Below are positions 16,638 to 24,463 of a stretch of 64,000 nt of DNA, in pieces (within the stretch, counting starts at the first letter, position 1; each line of letters opens with the position of its first letter). The notes under the pieces were generated by a model. The model was not told the DNA's origin. It made no database searches and saw nothing but the letters and a program-made list of their open reading frames with translations. The stretch comes from Saccharothrix carnea (GTDB lineage: Bacteria > Actinomycetota > Actinomycetes > Mycobacteriales > Pseudonocardiaceae), in the NCBI RefSeq assembly GCF_003014735.1, contig NZ_PYAX01000013.1:62001-126000 (forward strand), in the 5' to 3' direction. A program made the translations under genes and the position numbers.

Positions 16638-17771
16638 GTGGTTGTCGACAGGCGGCGGTTCCTGGGGGCCGTTGGCGTGGGAGCGGGGTTGCTGATGACC
16701 GAGGGCGTGGCGGGAGCGGACGGGTCGGACCACGGGCGGAAGGAGGTTCGCGCCTACCTGGGCACCTACACGTCCTGGGCGGGCGGCGGCACGGGTCTCG
16801 GGCTCGGCGCGTACGACCCGGCGACGGGTGTGCTGCGCGTCACCGGCGTGGTGCCGGACGTGCCCAACCCGTCGTTCGTGATCGACGCGGGCCGCTGGGT
16901 GTACGCGGTCAACGAGAAGTCGGACGGCGAGGTGACCGCGCTGGCGGTCGGCGCGGACGGCGTGCCGAAGGTCGTCGGCAGCCGGTCCACCGGTGGCGCG
17001 GACCCGTGCCACCTGGTGCTGCACCGGGGTTTCCTGCTGTCGGCCAACTACAGCTCGGGCAGCGTGGCCGTGCACCCGGTGCTGCGCGAGGGCGGGCTGG
17101 GCGAACGGACGGACCTGGTCGTGCACTCCGGCGCGGGACCGGACCCGGACCGGCAGGAAGGGCCGCACGCGCACCAGGTGCTCCCCGACCCGACCGGCGA
17201 GTTCGTGCTGGCGGTCGACCTGGGCACCGACTCGGTGTACAGCTACCGGCTCAGCGACGAGGGCAAGCTGACCGCGGCGGCGACGGCGCGCGTGCACCCG
17301 GGCGCGGGTCCGCGGCACCTGGCGTTCCACCCGTCGGGCAAGTACGCCTACATCGCCAACGAGCTCGACTCCACGATCGTGGTGGCGGCCTACGACCGAG
17401 GTGTCCTCACGCCCGGCCCGAAGGTGAGCACCCTGCCCGCCGGGGCGCCGACCACGCCGCGCAACTACCCGGCGGAGATCCTGGTGTCGCGCGACGGCCG
17501 GTTCGCCTACCTGTCCAACCGGGGCCACGACAGCGTGGCCGTGTTCGCGGTGGAACGCGGCGGCGCCGTCCTGCGGCTGGTCGAGGCCACTCCGGTGGGT
17601 GGCAAGTTCCCCCGGCACCTCACGCTCGACGGTTCCGGCCGGTTCCTGCTCGCGGCCAACCAGAACTCCGACAACATCACCGCGTTCGCGGTGGACCGGG
17701 CCACCGGCAAGCTGCGGCAGACGGGCACGACGGCGTCCCCGATCCCGGTCTGCGTCGCTCTGACGAGGTAA
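16638..17771 (+). CDS. Secreted 6-phosphogluconolactonase-like beta-propeller protein
   Basis: A 377-residue protein from GTG 16638 with a GGAGG element close upstream. The N-terminus DRRRFLGAVGVGAGLLM is a twin-arginine signal, so export through Tat is likely. The rest is a seven-bladed lactonase repeat with motifs such as DPCHLVLHRGFLLSANYSSG, GPHAHQVLPDP and GPRHLAFHPSGKYAYIANEL. The YbhE/Pgl family hydrolyses sugar-phosphate lactones, but exported members in actinobacteria are not characterised. Substrate unknown. Confidence 0.85.
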   Translation: MVVDRRRFLGAVGVGAGLLMTEGVAGADGSDHGRKEVRAYLGTYTSWAGGGTGLGLGAYDPATGVLRVTGVVPDVPNPSFVIDAGRWVYAVNEKSDGEVTALAVGADGVPKVVGSRSTGGADPCHLVLHRGFLLSANYSSGSVAVHPVLREGGLGERTDLVVHSGAGPDPDRQEGPHAHQVLPDPTGEFVLAVDLGTDSVYSYRLSDEGKLTAAATARVHPGAGPRHLAFHPSGKYAYIANELDSTIVVAAYDRGVLTPGPKVSTLPAGAPTTPRNYPAEILVSRDGRFAYLSNRGHDSVAVFAVERGGAVLRLVEATPVGGKFPRHLTLDGSGRFLLAANQNSDNITAFAVDRATGKLRQTGTTASPIPVCVALTR

Positions 17772-17826
17772 CTCCGGACGGGTCAACTTCGGCCGGCGGG
17801 ACTGTCCACAGTGGTAGGCCGAGGGC

Positions 17827-18573
17827 ATGAAGATGCTCGCGCTCGCACTGCTGATGTCCGTGGTACCGGCACCGGTCGCGCCGGAGCTCGTCGCGTTGGG
17901 TGATTCCTACGCGGCGGGCCTCGGCGCGGGCGACGAGGCGTCCGACGACTGCCGGCGCAGCCCGCACGCGCACCCGAAGCTGTGGGCGGAGCGCAACAGC
18001 GCGTCGCTGGTGTTCGCCGCGTGCGCCGGCGCCCGGACGGCCGACGTGGTCGGGCAGGCGGAGCGGATCACGCCGTCCGCCACGCTGGTCACCATCACGG
18101 TGGGCGGCAACGACGCCGGTTTCAGCGACGTCATGACGACCTGCACGCTGGGCGGGGACGACGAGTGCGCGCAGCGGGTCGACGTGGCCGTGCGGTTCAT
18201 CCGGGACGAGCTGCCCGGCCGCCTGGACGAGGTGTACGGCGTGGTGGGCGACCGGAGGTCCGCGTCGGCCGAGGTGGTCGTGCTGGGCTACCCGCGGCTG
18301 TTCTCGTTCGAGACGTGGTGCCTGATGAGCGAGCCGAAGCGGGCGGCGGTGAACCGGGCGGCCGACGTGCTGGCCGAGGTGACCGGCGACCGGGCGAAGG
18401 CGGCCGGGTTCACCTTCGCCGACGTCCGTGAGGCGTTCGACGACCACGGCGTGTGCGCCGACGAGTCGTGGCTGAACGGCCTGGTGCTGGTGCCCGTCGA
18501 CCGGTCGTACCACCCGAACCGGGCAGGTCAGGAGGCCGGCTACCTGCCGGCGTTGACGGAGGCTGCTCTGTAG
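17827..18573 (+). CDS. Secreted SGNH/GDSL esterase
   Basis: A 248-residue protein with a short signal peptide (MKMLALALLMSVVPAPVAP). SGNH blocks are visible: block I VALGDSYAAG (catalytic Ser), block II-like ACAGARTADVV (Gly), block III VGGNDAGF (Asn), and block V DRSYHPN with the catalytic His. Four Cys residues suggest disulfides outside the cell. It resembles Streptomyces secreted lipases of the SGNH type; the lipid substrate is unknown. Confidence 0.88.
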   Translation: MKMLALALLMSVVPAPVAPELVALGDSYAAGLGAGDEASDDCRRSPHAHPKLWAERNSASLVFAACAGARTADVVGQAERITPSATLVTITVGGNDAGFSDVMTTCTLGGDDECAQRVDVAVRFIRDELPGRLDEVYGVVGDRRSASAEVVVLGYPRLFSFETWCLMSEPKRAAVNRAADVLAEVTGDRAKAAGFTFADVREAFDDHGVCADESWLNGLVLVPVDRSYHPNRAGQEAGYLPALTEAAL

Positions 18574-18630
18574 GCGTGACCTTGCCGTTCGTGGGTGCTG
18601 ACCGAGCGGTGGCGGCCCTGGGGTGACCTG

Positions 18631-18691
18631 ACCGGCGGCTGATCTCGAACGACTCGCCGCCGGTCGGCGAGCCGGCCGCTGAGCCGCCGGT
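18631..18691. terminator. Nested hairpin downstream of SGNH esterase
   Basis: An outer perfect 10-base inverted repeat (ACCGGCGGCT at 18631-18640, AGCCGCCGGT at 18682-18691) encloses an inner 7-base one (CTCGCCG at 18653-18659, CGGCGAG at 18665-18671). It lies about 58 bases after the esterase stop. No T-run follows, so this may be a GC-type terminator. The rest of the 281-base gap to 18855 shows nothing gene-like. Confidence 0.45.
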
Positions 18692-18854
18692 GAGCACGCC
18701 CGCAGTGTCCCAGCGCCTCAAGGTGCCGGTGCGCCGGGGCGTCGAACGGCAGACCACCCAGGCCGCGGCGGGGGCGGCGAGGCGAGGGCGGCCGGGGTTG
18801 CGTCCTGGGCCGTGACGCGGACGCCGGTAACCGGTTGGCGGTCGGGTCCTCCGG

Positions 18855-19667
18855 TTGACCATCATTCAGCCCGTGAACCCCACGAACGGGCTGCGCCAGG
18901 TCGCGGCCACCCGCTACGTCACGCCCTTCCGGGAGGGCGGCTCCCTGCCGGGCCTGGTCGAGGCCGACGACCTCGGCATGTACGTGCTCAAGTTCCGCGG
19001 CGCGGGCCAGGGCGTGAAGGCGCTGATCGCCGAGATCGTGGTCGGCGAGCTCGCCCGCCGCCTCGACTTCCGGGTGCCCGAGATCGTGCTGGTGGAGCTG
19101 GACCCGGAGCTGGGCCGGGCCGAGCCCGACCAGGAGGTGCAGGAGCTGCTCAAGGCCAGCGGCGGGCTCAACCTGGGGCTGGACTACCTGCCCGGCTCGT
19201 TCGACTACAACCCGGTGGTGCGCGAGCCGTCCGCCGAGACCGCCGCCCGGCTGCTGTGGCTGGACGCGCTCACGCTCAACGTCGACCGCAGCTGGCGCAA
19301 CCCGAACACCCTGCTGTGGCACCGCGAGCTGTGGCTGATCGACCACGGCGCCTCGCTGTACTTCCACCACTCCTGGCGGCCGGAGAAGTTCCCCGCGGCC
19401 ACCTACCGGTTCGACGCGGCCGACCACCTGATGCTGCCGTTCGCGGGTGGGCTGGCCGAGGTGGACGCCGAGCTGACCGCCCGCGTGACGCCGGACCTCG
19501 TGCGCGAGGTGCTGGCGCTGGTGCCCGACGCGTGGCTCGCGCAGGACGAGGCGTTCGGCACACCGGCGGCCGTGCGCGAGGCGTACGAGACGTTCTTCAC
19601 CGCACGCCTGGCCGCGCCGCGGACCTGGGTCGACGCACTGGAGGCCGCCCGTGCCGCACGTGTTTGA
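18855..19667 (+). CDS. HipA-like kinase family protein
   Basis: A 270-residue protein resembling the catalytic half of HipA kinases. LGMYVLKFRGAGQGVKALIA has the ATP-binding Lys, LWLDALTLNVDRSWRNPNTL the catalytic-loop Asp and Asn, and LWLIDHGASLYFHHSW the metal-binding Asp (DFG-like). It lacks the N-terminal HipA subdomain and there is no HipB antitoxin next to it. Instead its 3' end overlaps a DUF3037 gene by 17 bases. This two-gene pairing is conserved in many bacteria and its role is unknown. Confidence 0.8.
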   Translation: MTIIQPVNPTNGLRQVAATRYVTPFREGGSLPGLVEADDLGMYVLKFRGAGQGVKALIAEIVVGELARRLDFRVPEIVLVELDPELGRAEPDQEVQELLKASGGLNLGLDYLPGSFDYNPVVREPSAETAARLLWLDALTLNVDRSWRNPNTLLWHRELWLIDHGASLYFHHSWRPEKFPAATYRFDAADHLMLPFAGGLAEVDAELTARVTPDLVREVLALVPDAWLAQDEAFGTPAAVREAYETFFTARLAAPRTWVDALEAARAARV

Positions 19668-20040
19668 GTACGCGCTGCTGCGCGCCGTGCCCAGGCAGGA
19701 GCGCGGCGAGTTCGTCAACGTCGGTGTGCTGGTCTACTGCAAGGACCTGGACTTCCTGGGCGCCCGCGTGCACGTGGACGAGTGCCGGGTGCTGGCGCTG
19801 GACCCGTTCCTGGACGTCGAGGTGCTGCGGGCCACCCTGGACCACCTGGGGCTGTCGTGCGACGGCGCCGCCACGGCCGGACCGGTCTCCCGCACGACGC
19901 CCGGCCAACGGTTCCGCTGGCTCACCGCGCCGCGCAGCACCATCGTCCAGACCTCGCCCGCGCACACGGGTCTGACCGACGACCCGGAAGCCGAGCTGGA
20001 CCGCCTGCTGACCGCCCTCGTGCTGCCACCCGCCCGGTAG
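19651..20040 (+). CDS. DUF3037 protein paired with HipA-like kinase
   Basis: A 129-residue protein from GTG 19651, overlapping the HipA-like gene. FEYALLRAVPRQERGEFVNV and GVLVYCKDLDFLGARVHVD are the DUF3037 signature, and PGQRFRWLTAPRSTIVQTSP is the conserved late block. No membrane or signal sequence. The overlap with the kinase gene implies coupled expression and perhaps a shared complex. Confidence 0.85.
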   Translation: MPHVFEYALLRAVPRQERGEFVNVGVLVYCKDLDFLGARVHVDECRVLALDPFLDVEVLRATLDHLGLSCDGAATAGPVSRTTPGQRFRWLTAPRSTIVQTSPAHTGLTDDPEAELDRLLTALVLPPAR

Positions 20041-20129
20041 TGCCACGACCGGCACTAGGGTGGCAACCTCTTGCCGCGCACCGCGTCTTTAGGTGCGAGC
20101 AGTGACCGACACACGGACGGGGTCGCGTG

Positions 20130-21269
20130 ATGAACGCCGGATACCAGCAGGGCGGGTATCAGCAGGGCGGATACCGACAGGGCAGGCCGCAGCAGGGCGG
20201 GCAACCGCGGCAGCGCGGTCCGCAGCCGTACCGGCAGGACGGCTACCCGCCCCGGGGCGGGCAACCGAAGCAGACCGCCGCCTACGCCCAGGCCGGGCCG
20301 CCTCCGGCGGCAAGGCGGCGCAAGCCGAGGATCGGTCGGGCCATCGGGATCGTGCTGGTGCTGCTGCTGGCGTTCGGCGTCGGCATGTGGTTCTACGTCG
20401 ACGGGTCGCTGCGCCGGATCGACGCGCTGACCGACTACGAGGGCAGGCCGGCCGACACGCCGGGCACCAACTGGCTGCTCGTCGGGTCGGACGCGCGCGA
20501 CGACCTGACCGAGGAGCAGAAGCAGGACCTCTCCACCGGTGACGCGGGCGGTCGGCGCACGGACACCATCATGCTGCTGCACATCCCGGAGGGTTCCGGG
20601 AAGTCCACTTTGGTGAGTGTTCCTCGCGACTCCTATGTGGACATCCCCGGCAACGGCAAGAACAAGATCAACGCGGCGTTCGCGTTCGGCGGGCCCTCGT
20701 TGCTCGTGCAGACAGTCGAGGGTGCCACCGGCATCCACATCGACCACTACATGGAGATCGGCTTCGGCGGGTTCGCCGGGATCGTGGACGCGGTCGGCGG
20801 CGTGGACATGTGCATCGAGGAGCCGATGCAAGACCCGTTGGCGGGCCTGGACCTCCAGCCCGGCTGCCAGGAGCTCGACGGGGCGCAGGCGCTGGGCTTC
20901 GTCCGCTCGCGGGCGTTCGCCACGGCCGATTTGCAGCGGGTGGAGAACCAGCGCAAGTTCCTCGCCGCGCTGACGGACAAGGCGACGAGCTTCGGCACGC
21001 TGGCCAACCCGTTCCGCGCGTTCCCGCTGCTGTTCGCGGGCACCGACTCGATCTCGGTGAACTCCGACGACCACCTGCACCACCTCGCGGGCATGGCGTT
21101 CGCGATGGGCGGGGGAGTGGACACGGTCACCGTGCCGGTGGGTGGCACGCCGACCGTGCCGGGCGCGGGCTCGGTCGTGCAGTGGGACCGGACGAACGCG
21201 CTGCGCCTGTTCGGCGCGCTGGAGAAGGACGAGGCGGTCCCCGCCGACCTGCTCCCGCAACCGAAGTAG
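20130..21269 (+). CDS. LytR-CpsA-Psr (LCP) family cell-wall ligase
   Basis: A 379-residue type II membrane protein. A cytoplasmic N-terminus of about 70 residues contains GYQQGGYQQGGYRQG repeats and many Gln, Pro and Arg. One membrane helix (IGIVLVLLLAFGVGMWFYVD) follows, then an extracellular LCP domain with GRRTDTIMLLHIP, LVSVPRDSYVDIPG and KINAAFAFGGPSLLV, which hold the Arg and Asp residues that bind polyprenyl pyrophosphate. LCP enzymes attach polymers to peptidoglycan. ATG 20130 was taken; a GTG just before it adds one residue. Confidence 0.92.
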   Translation: MNAGYQQGGYQQGGYRQGRPQQGGQPRQRGPQPYRQDGYPPRGGQPKQTAAYAQAGPPPAARRRKPRIGRAIGIVLVLLLAFGVGMWFYVDGSLRRIDALTDYEGRPADTPGTNWLLVGSDARDDLTEEQKQDLSTGDAGGRRTDTIMLLHIPEGSGKSTLVSVPRDSYVDIPGNGKNKINAAFAFGGPSLLVQTVEGATGIHIDHYMEIGFGGFAGIVDAVGGVDMCIEEPMQDPLAGLDLQPGCQELDGAQALGFVRSRAFATADLQRVENQRKFLAALTDKATSFGTLANPFRAFPLLFAGTDSISVNSDDHLHHLAGMAFAMGGGVDTVTVPVGGTPTVPGAGSVVQWDRTNALRLFGALEKDEAVPADLLPQPK

Positions 21270-21278
21270 CACCTCCGG

Positions 21279-21348
21279 CCGCCGGGCACGCCCCCGGCGG
21301 TCGTCGAACGGACGGGCCGCCGGGCACACGCACCCGGCGGCCCGTCCG
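21279..21348. terminator. Two tandem hairpins between LCP and MFS genes
   Basis: The first hairpin has stem CCGCCGGG/CCCGGCGG at 21279-21286 and 21293-21300. The second is a perfect 16-base stem at 21309-21324 and 21333-21348 with an 8-base loop. They lie between convergent genes ending at 21269 and 21352, so they would serve both strands. Confidence 0.75.
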
Positions 21349-21351
21349 CGT

Positions 21352-22521
21352 TCACCGGGCCTCGACGACCGGGATGTCGGGTACCCCGAGCCGCCGCACG
21401 GCCCGCGGCACGACGACCGCGCCCGCCAGGATCATCCCGGCGGCCACCACGCACGCCACCCACCAGTGCGCACCGTCGTACAGCACGCCCGCCACCACGC
21501 TGCCGATCAGCGCGCCGACCAGGCACGCCGCCTCGTACACGCCCATGGCCCGGCCCACCTGCCCGTCCGCCGCCTCGGCGATCACCGCCTGCTGCACCGG
21601 CATCACCGCCGCCCACGCCAGCCCGCTCAGCACCCACAGGCCCGCGATCACGTACGGGTTCGGCGCCCACGCCAGGCTGACCGCGAACACCCCGCTGGCC
21701 AGCGACGCGCCGGTCAGCACCAACCGCCTGCCGAACCGCAGCACGTACCGGTGCAGGTACTCGGCGGCGGCGCTCATCGCGATCGCACCGGGCAGGAACA
21801 CGAACGCCACCTCCTGCAGCTCCAGGCCGAACCCGCGTTGCAGGTGCAGGAGCAGCAGCAACCCGACCGCCGCCTCCGCCGCCATGGTCATCACGACCGC
21901 GAACAGCATCGGCCGCAACCGCTTGCCCACCGCGCCCAGCCCCGCCGCCGCCACGCCCTGCCCACCGCGTTCCCTCCGCCGCGGCGCGACGAGCAGGAAC
22001 ACCGCCGCCGCCACGCAGGCCGCCGCGCACCCCCAGAACAGCCCCGCGTAGCCGATGCGGCCCACGAGTGCGATCCCGGCCACGAACGCCACCCACGAGC
22101 CCGTCTCCTGGGCGGAGAGCAGGCGCGGGAACACGGCGGTGTCCTCGGCGAGCCGTTCGCTGACGATCGCGCGCACGGCGACCCACAGCAGCGCGCCACC
22201 CGCACCGCCGACCGCCGCCGCGCCGTACGCCAACGGCGCGCTCTCGGCGATCGCGTACCCCGCGCACGACAGCGCGTAGAGCAGCGCGCCGGCAGCGGCG
22301 GTGTACCGGCGTTCCCACCGGTCCGCCAACACGCCCGCCAGCGGTCGCACCACCACCGACAACGCCATCTCGACCGCCATCAGCACGCCCACCTCGGTCG
22401 CGCTCAGCCCGATGGCCGCGCCCGCCCACAGCGGCAGCACGAAGTCGATCAGCTCGGTCGGCCCGTTGGCCAGCGTCGCCGCCGTCAACGTGCGGCGTTC
22501 GCGTTCCATCCCCCGGTCCAC
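21352..22521 (-). CDS. MFS transporter
   Basis: A 389-residue protein with about twelve membrane helices. RPLAGVLADRWERRYTAA is the major facilitator loop 2-3 motif. GTG 22521 was chosen for a GGGGGG run upstream; ATG 22509 would shorten it by four residues. It is divergent from a TetR regulator with a palindromic operator between them, so it is probably a drug or metabolite exporter repressed by that regulator. Confidence 0.85.
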   Translation of the reverse strand: MDRGMERERRTLTAATLANGPTELIDFVLPLWAGAAIGLSATEVGVLMAVEMALSVVVRPLAGVLADRWERRYTAAAGALLYALSCAGYAIAESAPLAYGAAAVGGAGGALLWVAVRAIVSERLAEDTAVFPRLLSAQETGSWVAFVAGIALVGRIGYAGLFWGCAAACVAAAVFLLVAPRRRERGGQGVAAAGLGAVGKRLRPMLFAVVMTMAAEAAVGLLLLLHLQRGFGLELQEVAFVFLPGAIAMSAAAEYLHRYVLRFGRRLVLTGASLASGVFAVSLAWAPNPYVIAGLWVLSGLAWAAVMPVQQAVIAEAADGQVGRAMGVYEAACLVGALIGSVVAGVLYDGAHWWVACVVAAGMILAGAVVVPRAVRRLGVPDIPVVEAR

Positions 22522-22546
22522 GGCACCCCCCAAAGAAACTTCGAAC

Positions 22547-22570
22547 ACCGTTCGTACAACTCCGAACGGT
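22547..22570. promoter_or_regulatory. Operator between MFS transporter and TetR regulator
   Basis: A perfect inverted repeat, ACCGTTCG at 22547-22554 and CGAACGGT at 22563-22570, with an 8-base spacer. An overlapping second repeat (CGAAC-acc-GTTCG) lies at 22542-22554. The palindrome runs into a TATACT -10-like hexamer at 22570-22575 facing the tetR gene. This geometry fits a TetR binding site that represses both divergent genes. Confidence 0.7.
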
Positions 22571-22585
22571 ATACTGAGTTTCACC

Positions 22586-23314
22586 ATGAACGCAAAGGAC
22601 GACGCGCAGCGGCGAGTGCTCGAACTGCTGTGGAAGGACGCCCGCCGCCCCGCCCGCGGCCCGCAACGCGGCCTCACGACCGAGCGGATCGTGGCCGCCG
22701 CGATCCGGATCGCGGAGACCGAGGGCCTGGCCGCGCTGTCCATGCGCCGGGTGGCCGTCGAGCTGGGCGTCGGCACGGCGTCGCTCTACACCTACCTGCC
22801 GGGCAAGGCGGAGCTGGAAGCCCTGATGGCGGACGCGATCGGGGCCGAGGACCCGTTGCCGAACGACTGGCCGGGCGACTGGCGGGCCAAGCTGGAGGCG
22901 TGGGCCCGCAACGACCACGAGGGCTACCGCAAGCACCCCTGGGCGCTGAACCTGGTCGCGACGGCGGTCGCGCCCGGCCCGAACCTGCTGCGGTGGATGG
23001 ACTCGGCGCTGCGCGTGCTGGAGGGCACCGGCCTGACCGAGGCGGAGAAGATGGCGGTGGTCGAGTCGGTCGACGCCTACGTGCGCGGCCAGGCCAGGTT
23101 GAGCCTCGACACCGAGGAGCCGAGCGCCGACGAGGTGCGCGAACGCGACGCCGTGCTCGGCGAGCTGGTCGACTTCGAGCCGTACCCGGCGCTGGTCACG
23201 ACCATGCGAGCGGGTGTCTCGCCCTACATGGGTGACAAGTTCGAGTTCGGGCTGCGGCTGCTGTTGGACGGCGTCGAAGCCCTCATCGCCTCGCGGAGGG
23301 CTTCGACGCCGTGA
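22586..23314 (+). CDS. TetR-family regulator, TetR-C type
   Basis: A 242-residue regulator. The N-terminal helix-turn-helix is LSMRRVAVELGVGTASLYTY (about residues 50-70), preceded by ERIVAAAIRIAETEGLAA. The C-terminal half is all-helical with no fixed motif, as usual for ligand domains. Its divergent partner is an MFS transporter and the 64-base gap holds a palindrome. This is the standard layout of a ligand-responsive exporter switch. Confidence 0.9.
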   Translation: MNAKDDAQRRVLELLWKDARRPARGPQRGLTTERIVAAAIRIAETEGLAALSMRRVAVELGVGTASLYTYLPGKAELEALMADAIGAEDPLPNDWPGDWRAKLEAWARNDHEGYRKHPWALNLVATAVAPGPNLLRWMDSALRVLEGTGLTEAEKMAVVESVDAYVRGQARLSLDTEEPSADEVRERDAVLGELVDFEPYPALVTTMRAGVSPYMGDKFEFGLRLLLDGVEALIASRRASTP

Positions 23315-23317
23315 AGA

Positions 23318-23461
23318 TCAGTTCTCGTCCGGCTTGCCCTCGGCGGCCTGCTCCGGCGCCTCGGCTGCCTCCGGGGCCTGTACTGCCTCGGCGGCCTCGC
23401 TGGCGAGGATGATTCCCTCGAACTCGCGCAGCAGGTCGTCGTAGATCGGCGTAAGTGACAC
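23318..23461 (-). CDS. Small acidic protein of unknown function
   Basis: A 47-residue frame from GTG 23461, with GGGGG about 9 bases upstream. It starts VSLTPIYDDLLREFEGIILA and ends in an Ala-Glu-rich tail (AEAPEQAAEGKPDEN). The ordered N-terminal helix and the ribosome binding site support translation. An upstream GTG at 23503 would add 14 residues. No family is recognised. Its stop is 3 bases from the convergent tetR stop. Confidence 0.5.
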   Translation of the reverse strand: MSLTPIYDDLLREFEGIILASEAAEAVQAPEAAEAPEQAAEGKPDEN

Positions 23462-23655
23462 TTCGTAACCCCCAAGACGTCGTTCGTCCCCCGAACGGGC
23501 CAAAGCAGCCTACCTACGGGCACCGTCGGCTTCACCCTGTATGTGACAACCGGATCAATGCCCCACTAACTGTTGGCTAAACACATTCCTCGTCCGGATG
23601 TTGTAGGGCCTGCTCACATGGGCCTTGCACCGCAGGTCACCTAGCGTTTCGGGCC

Positions 23656-24423
23656 ATGACGAGTGTCCCCGGTCACAGCGACGACCTGTCCGGTCGCACC
23701 GCCCTGGTCACCGGCGCCGGCAGCGGCATCGGGCGGGCCTGCGCGGTCGCCCTCGCCCGCGCCGGGGCGAAGGTGCACCTGGTCGACCGCGACGGCGACT
23801 CGGTCACCGACGCGGCCCGCGAGACCGGCGGCACCGAGCACGTGGTCGACCTCGCCGCCGACGACGCCGCCCGGCACCTGCCCGCCGAGGTCGACATCCT
23901 GGTCAACAACGCGGGCCTGCAGCACGTCGCACCGGTCCACGAGTTCCCGCCCGACCGGTTCGCGCTGCTCCAGCGGGTCATGGTCACCGCGCCGTTCCTG
24001 CTGGCCCGGCACGTCCTGCCGCACATGTACCAGCGCGGCTGGGGCCGGGTGGTGAACATCTCCAGCGTGCACGGCACCCGGGCCAGCGCGTTCAAGTCCG
24101 CCTACGTCGCCGCCAAGCACGGCCTGGAAGGGCTGAGCAAGGTCATCGCGCTGGAAGGCGCGCCGCACGGCGTGACCAGCAACTGCGTCAGCCCCGGCTA
24201 CGTGCGCACCCCGCTGGTGGAGAACCAGGTCGCCGACCAGGCCCGCGCGCACGGCATCGAACCCGAGCAGGTGCTCACCGAGGTGATGCTCACCAAGCAC
24301 GCCATCAAGCAGCTCATCGAACCGGCCGAAGTGGCTTCCGTCGTGCTGTGGCTGTGCGGCGCGCACTCCGGTCACGTCACCGGTTCGTCGTTCACGATCG
24401 ACGGCGGCTGGACCGCCCAGTAG
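23656..24423 (+). CDS. bdhA: 3-hydroxybutyrate dehydrogenase (SDR)
   Basis: A 255-residue short-chain dehydrogenase. TGAGSGIG binds NAD, LVNNAG is the second core motif, and the catalytic set is ISS with YVAAK. The stretch LQHVAPVHEFPPDRF and the late LTKHAIKQLIEP are characteristic of D-3-hydroxybutyrate dehydrogenase, which oxidises 3-hydroxybutyrate to acetoacetate. It heads a run with an MHS transporter and a GAF-PucR regulator, which fits catabolism of this substrate. Confidence 0.88.
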   Translation: MTSVPGHSDDLSGRTALVTGAGSGIGRACAVALARAGAKVHLVDRDGDSVTDAARETGGTEHVVDLAADDAARHLPAEVDILVNNAGLQHVAPVHEFPPDRFALLQRVMVTAPFLLARHVLPHMYQRGWGRVVNISSVHGTRASAFKSAYVAAKHGLEGLSKVIALEGAPHGVTSNCVSPGYVRTPLVENQVADQARAHGIEPEQVLTEVMLTKHAIKQLIEPAEVASVVLWLCGAHSGHVTGSSFTIDGGWTAQ

Positions 24424-24463
24424 CCCCCGTTCACCCCCCACCCCCAACGAAGTGGTGACCGAC

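Noticed and set aside
17800-17820. CTGTCCACAGTGG as a further DnaA box or hairpin-repeat copy
   Set aside because: The first base differs from TTGTCCACA and none of the GGCAG/ATAAAA/GCAGGGGTCCCC parts follow.
20747-22936. Open frame of about 729 codons spanning lcp, terminator and MFS genes
   Set aside because: Crosses a strong double terminator and two well-supported genes; composition is not protein-like.
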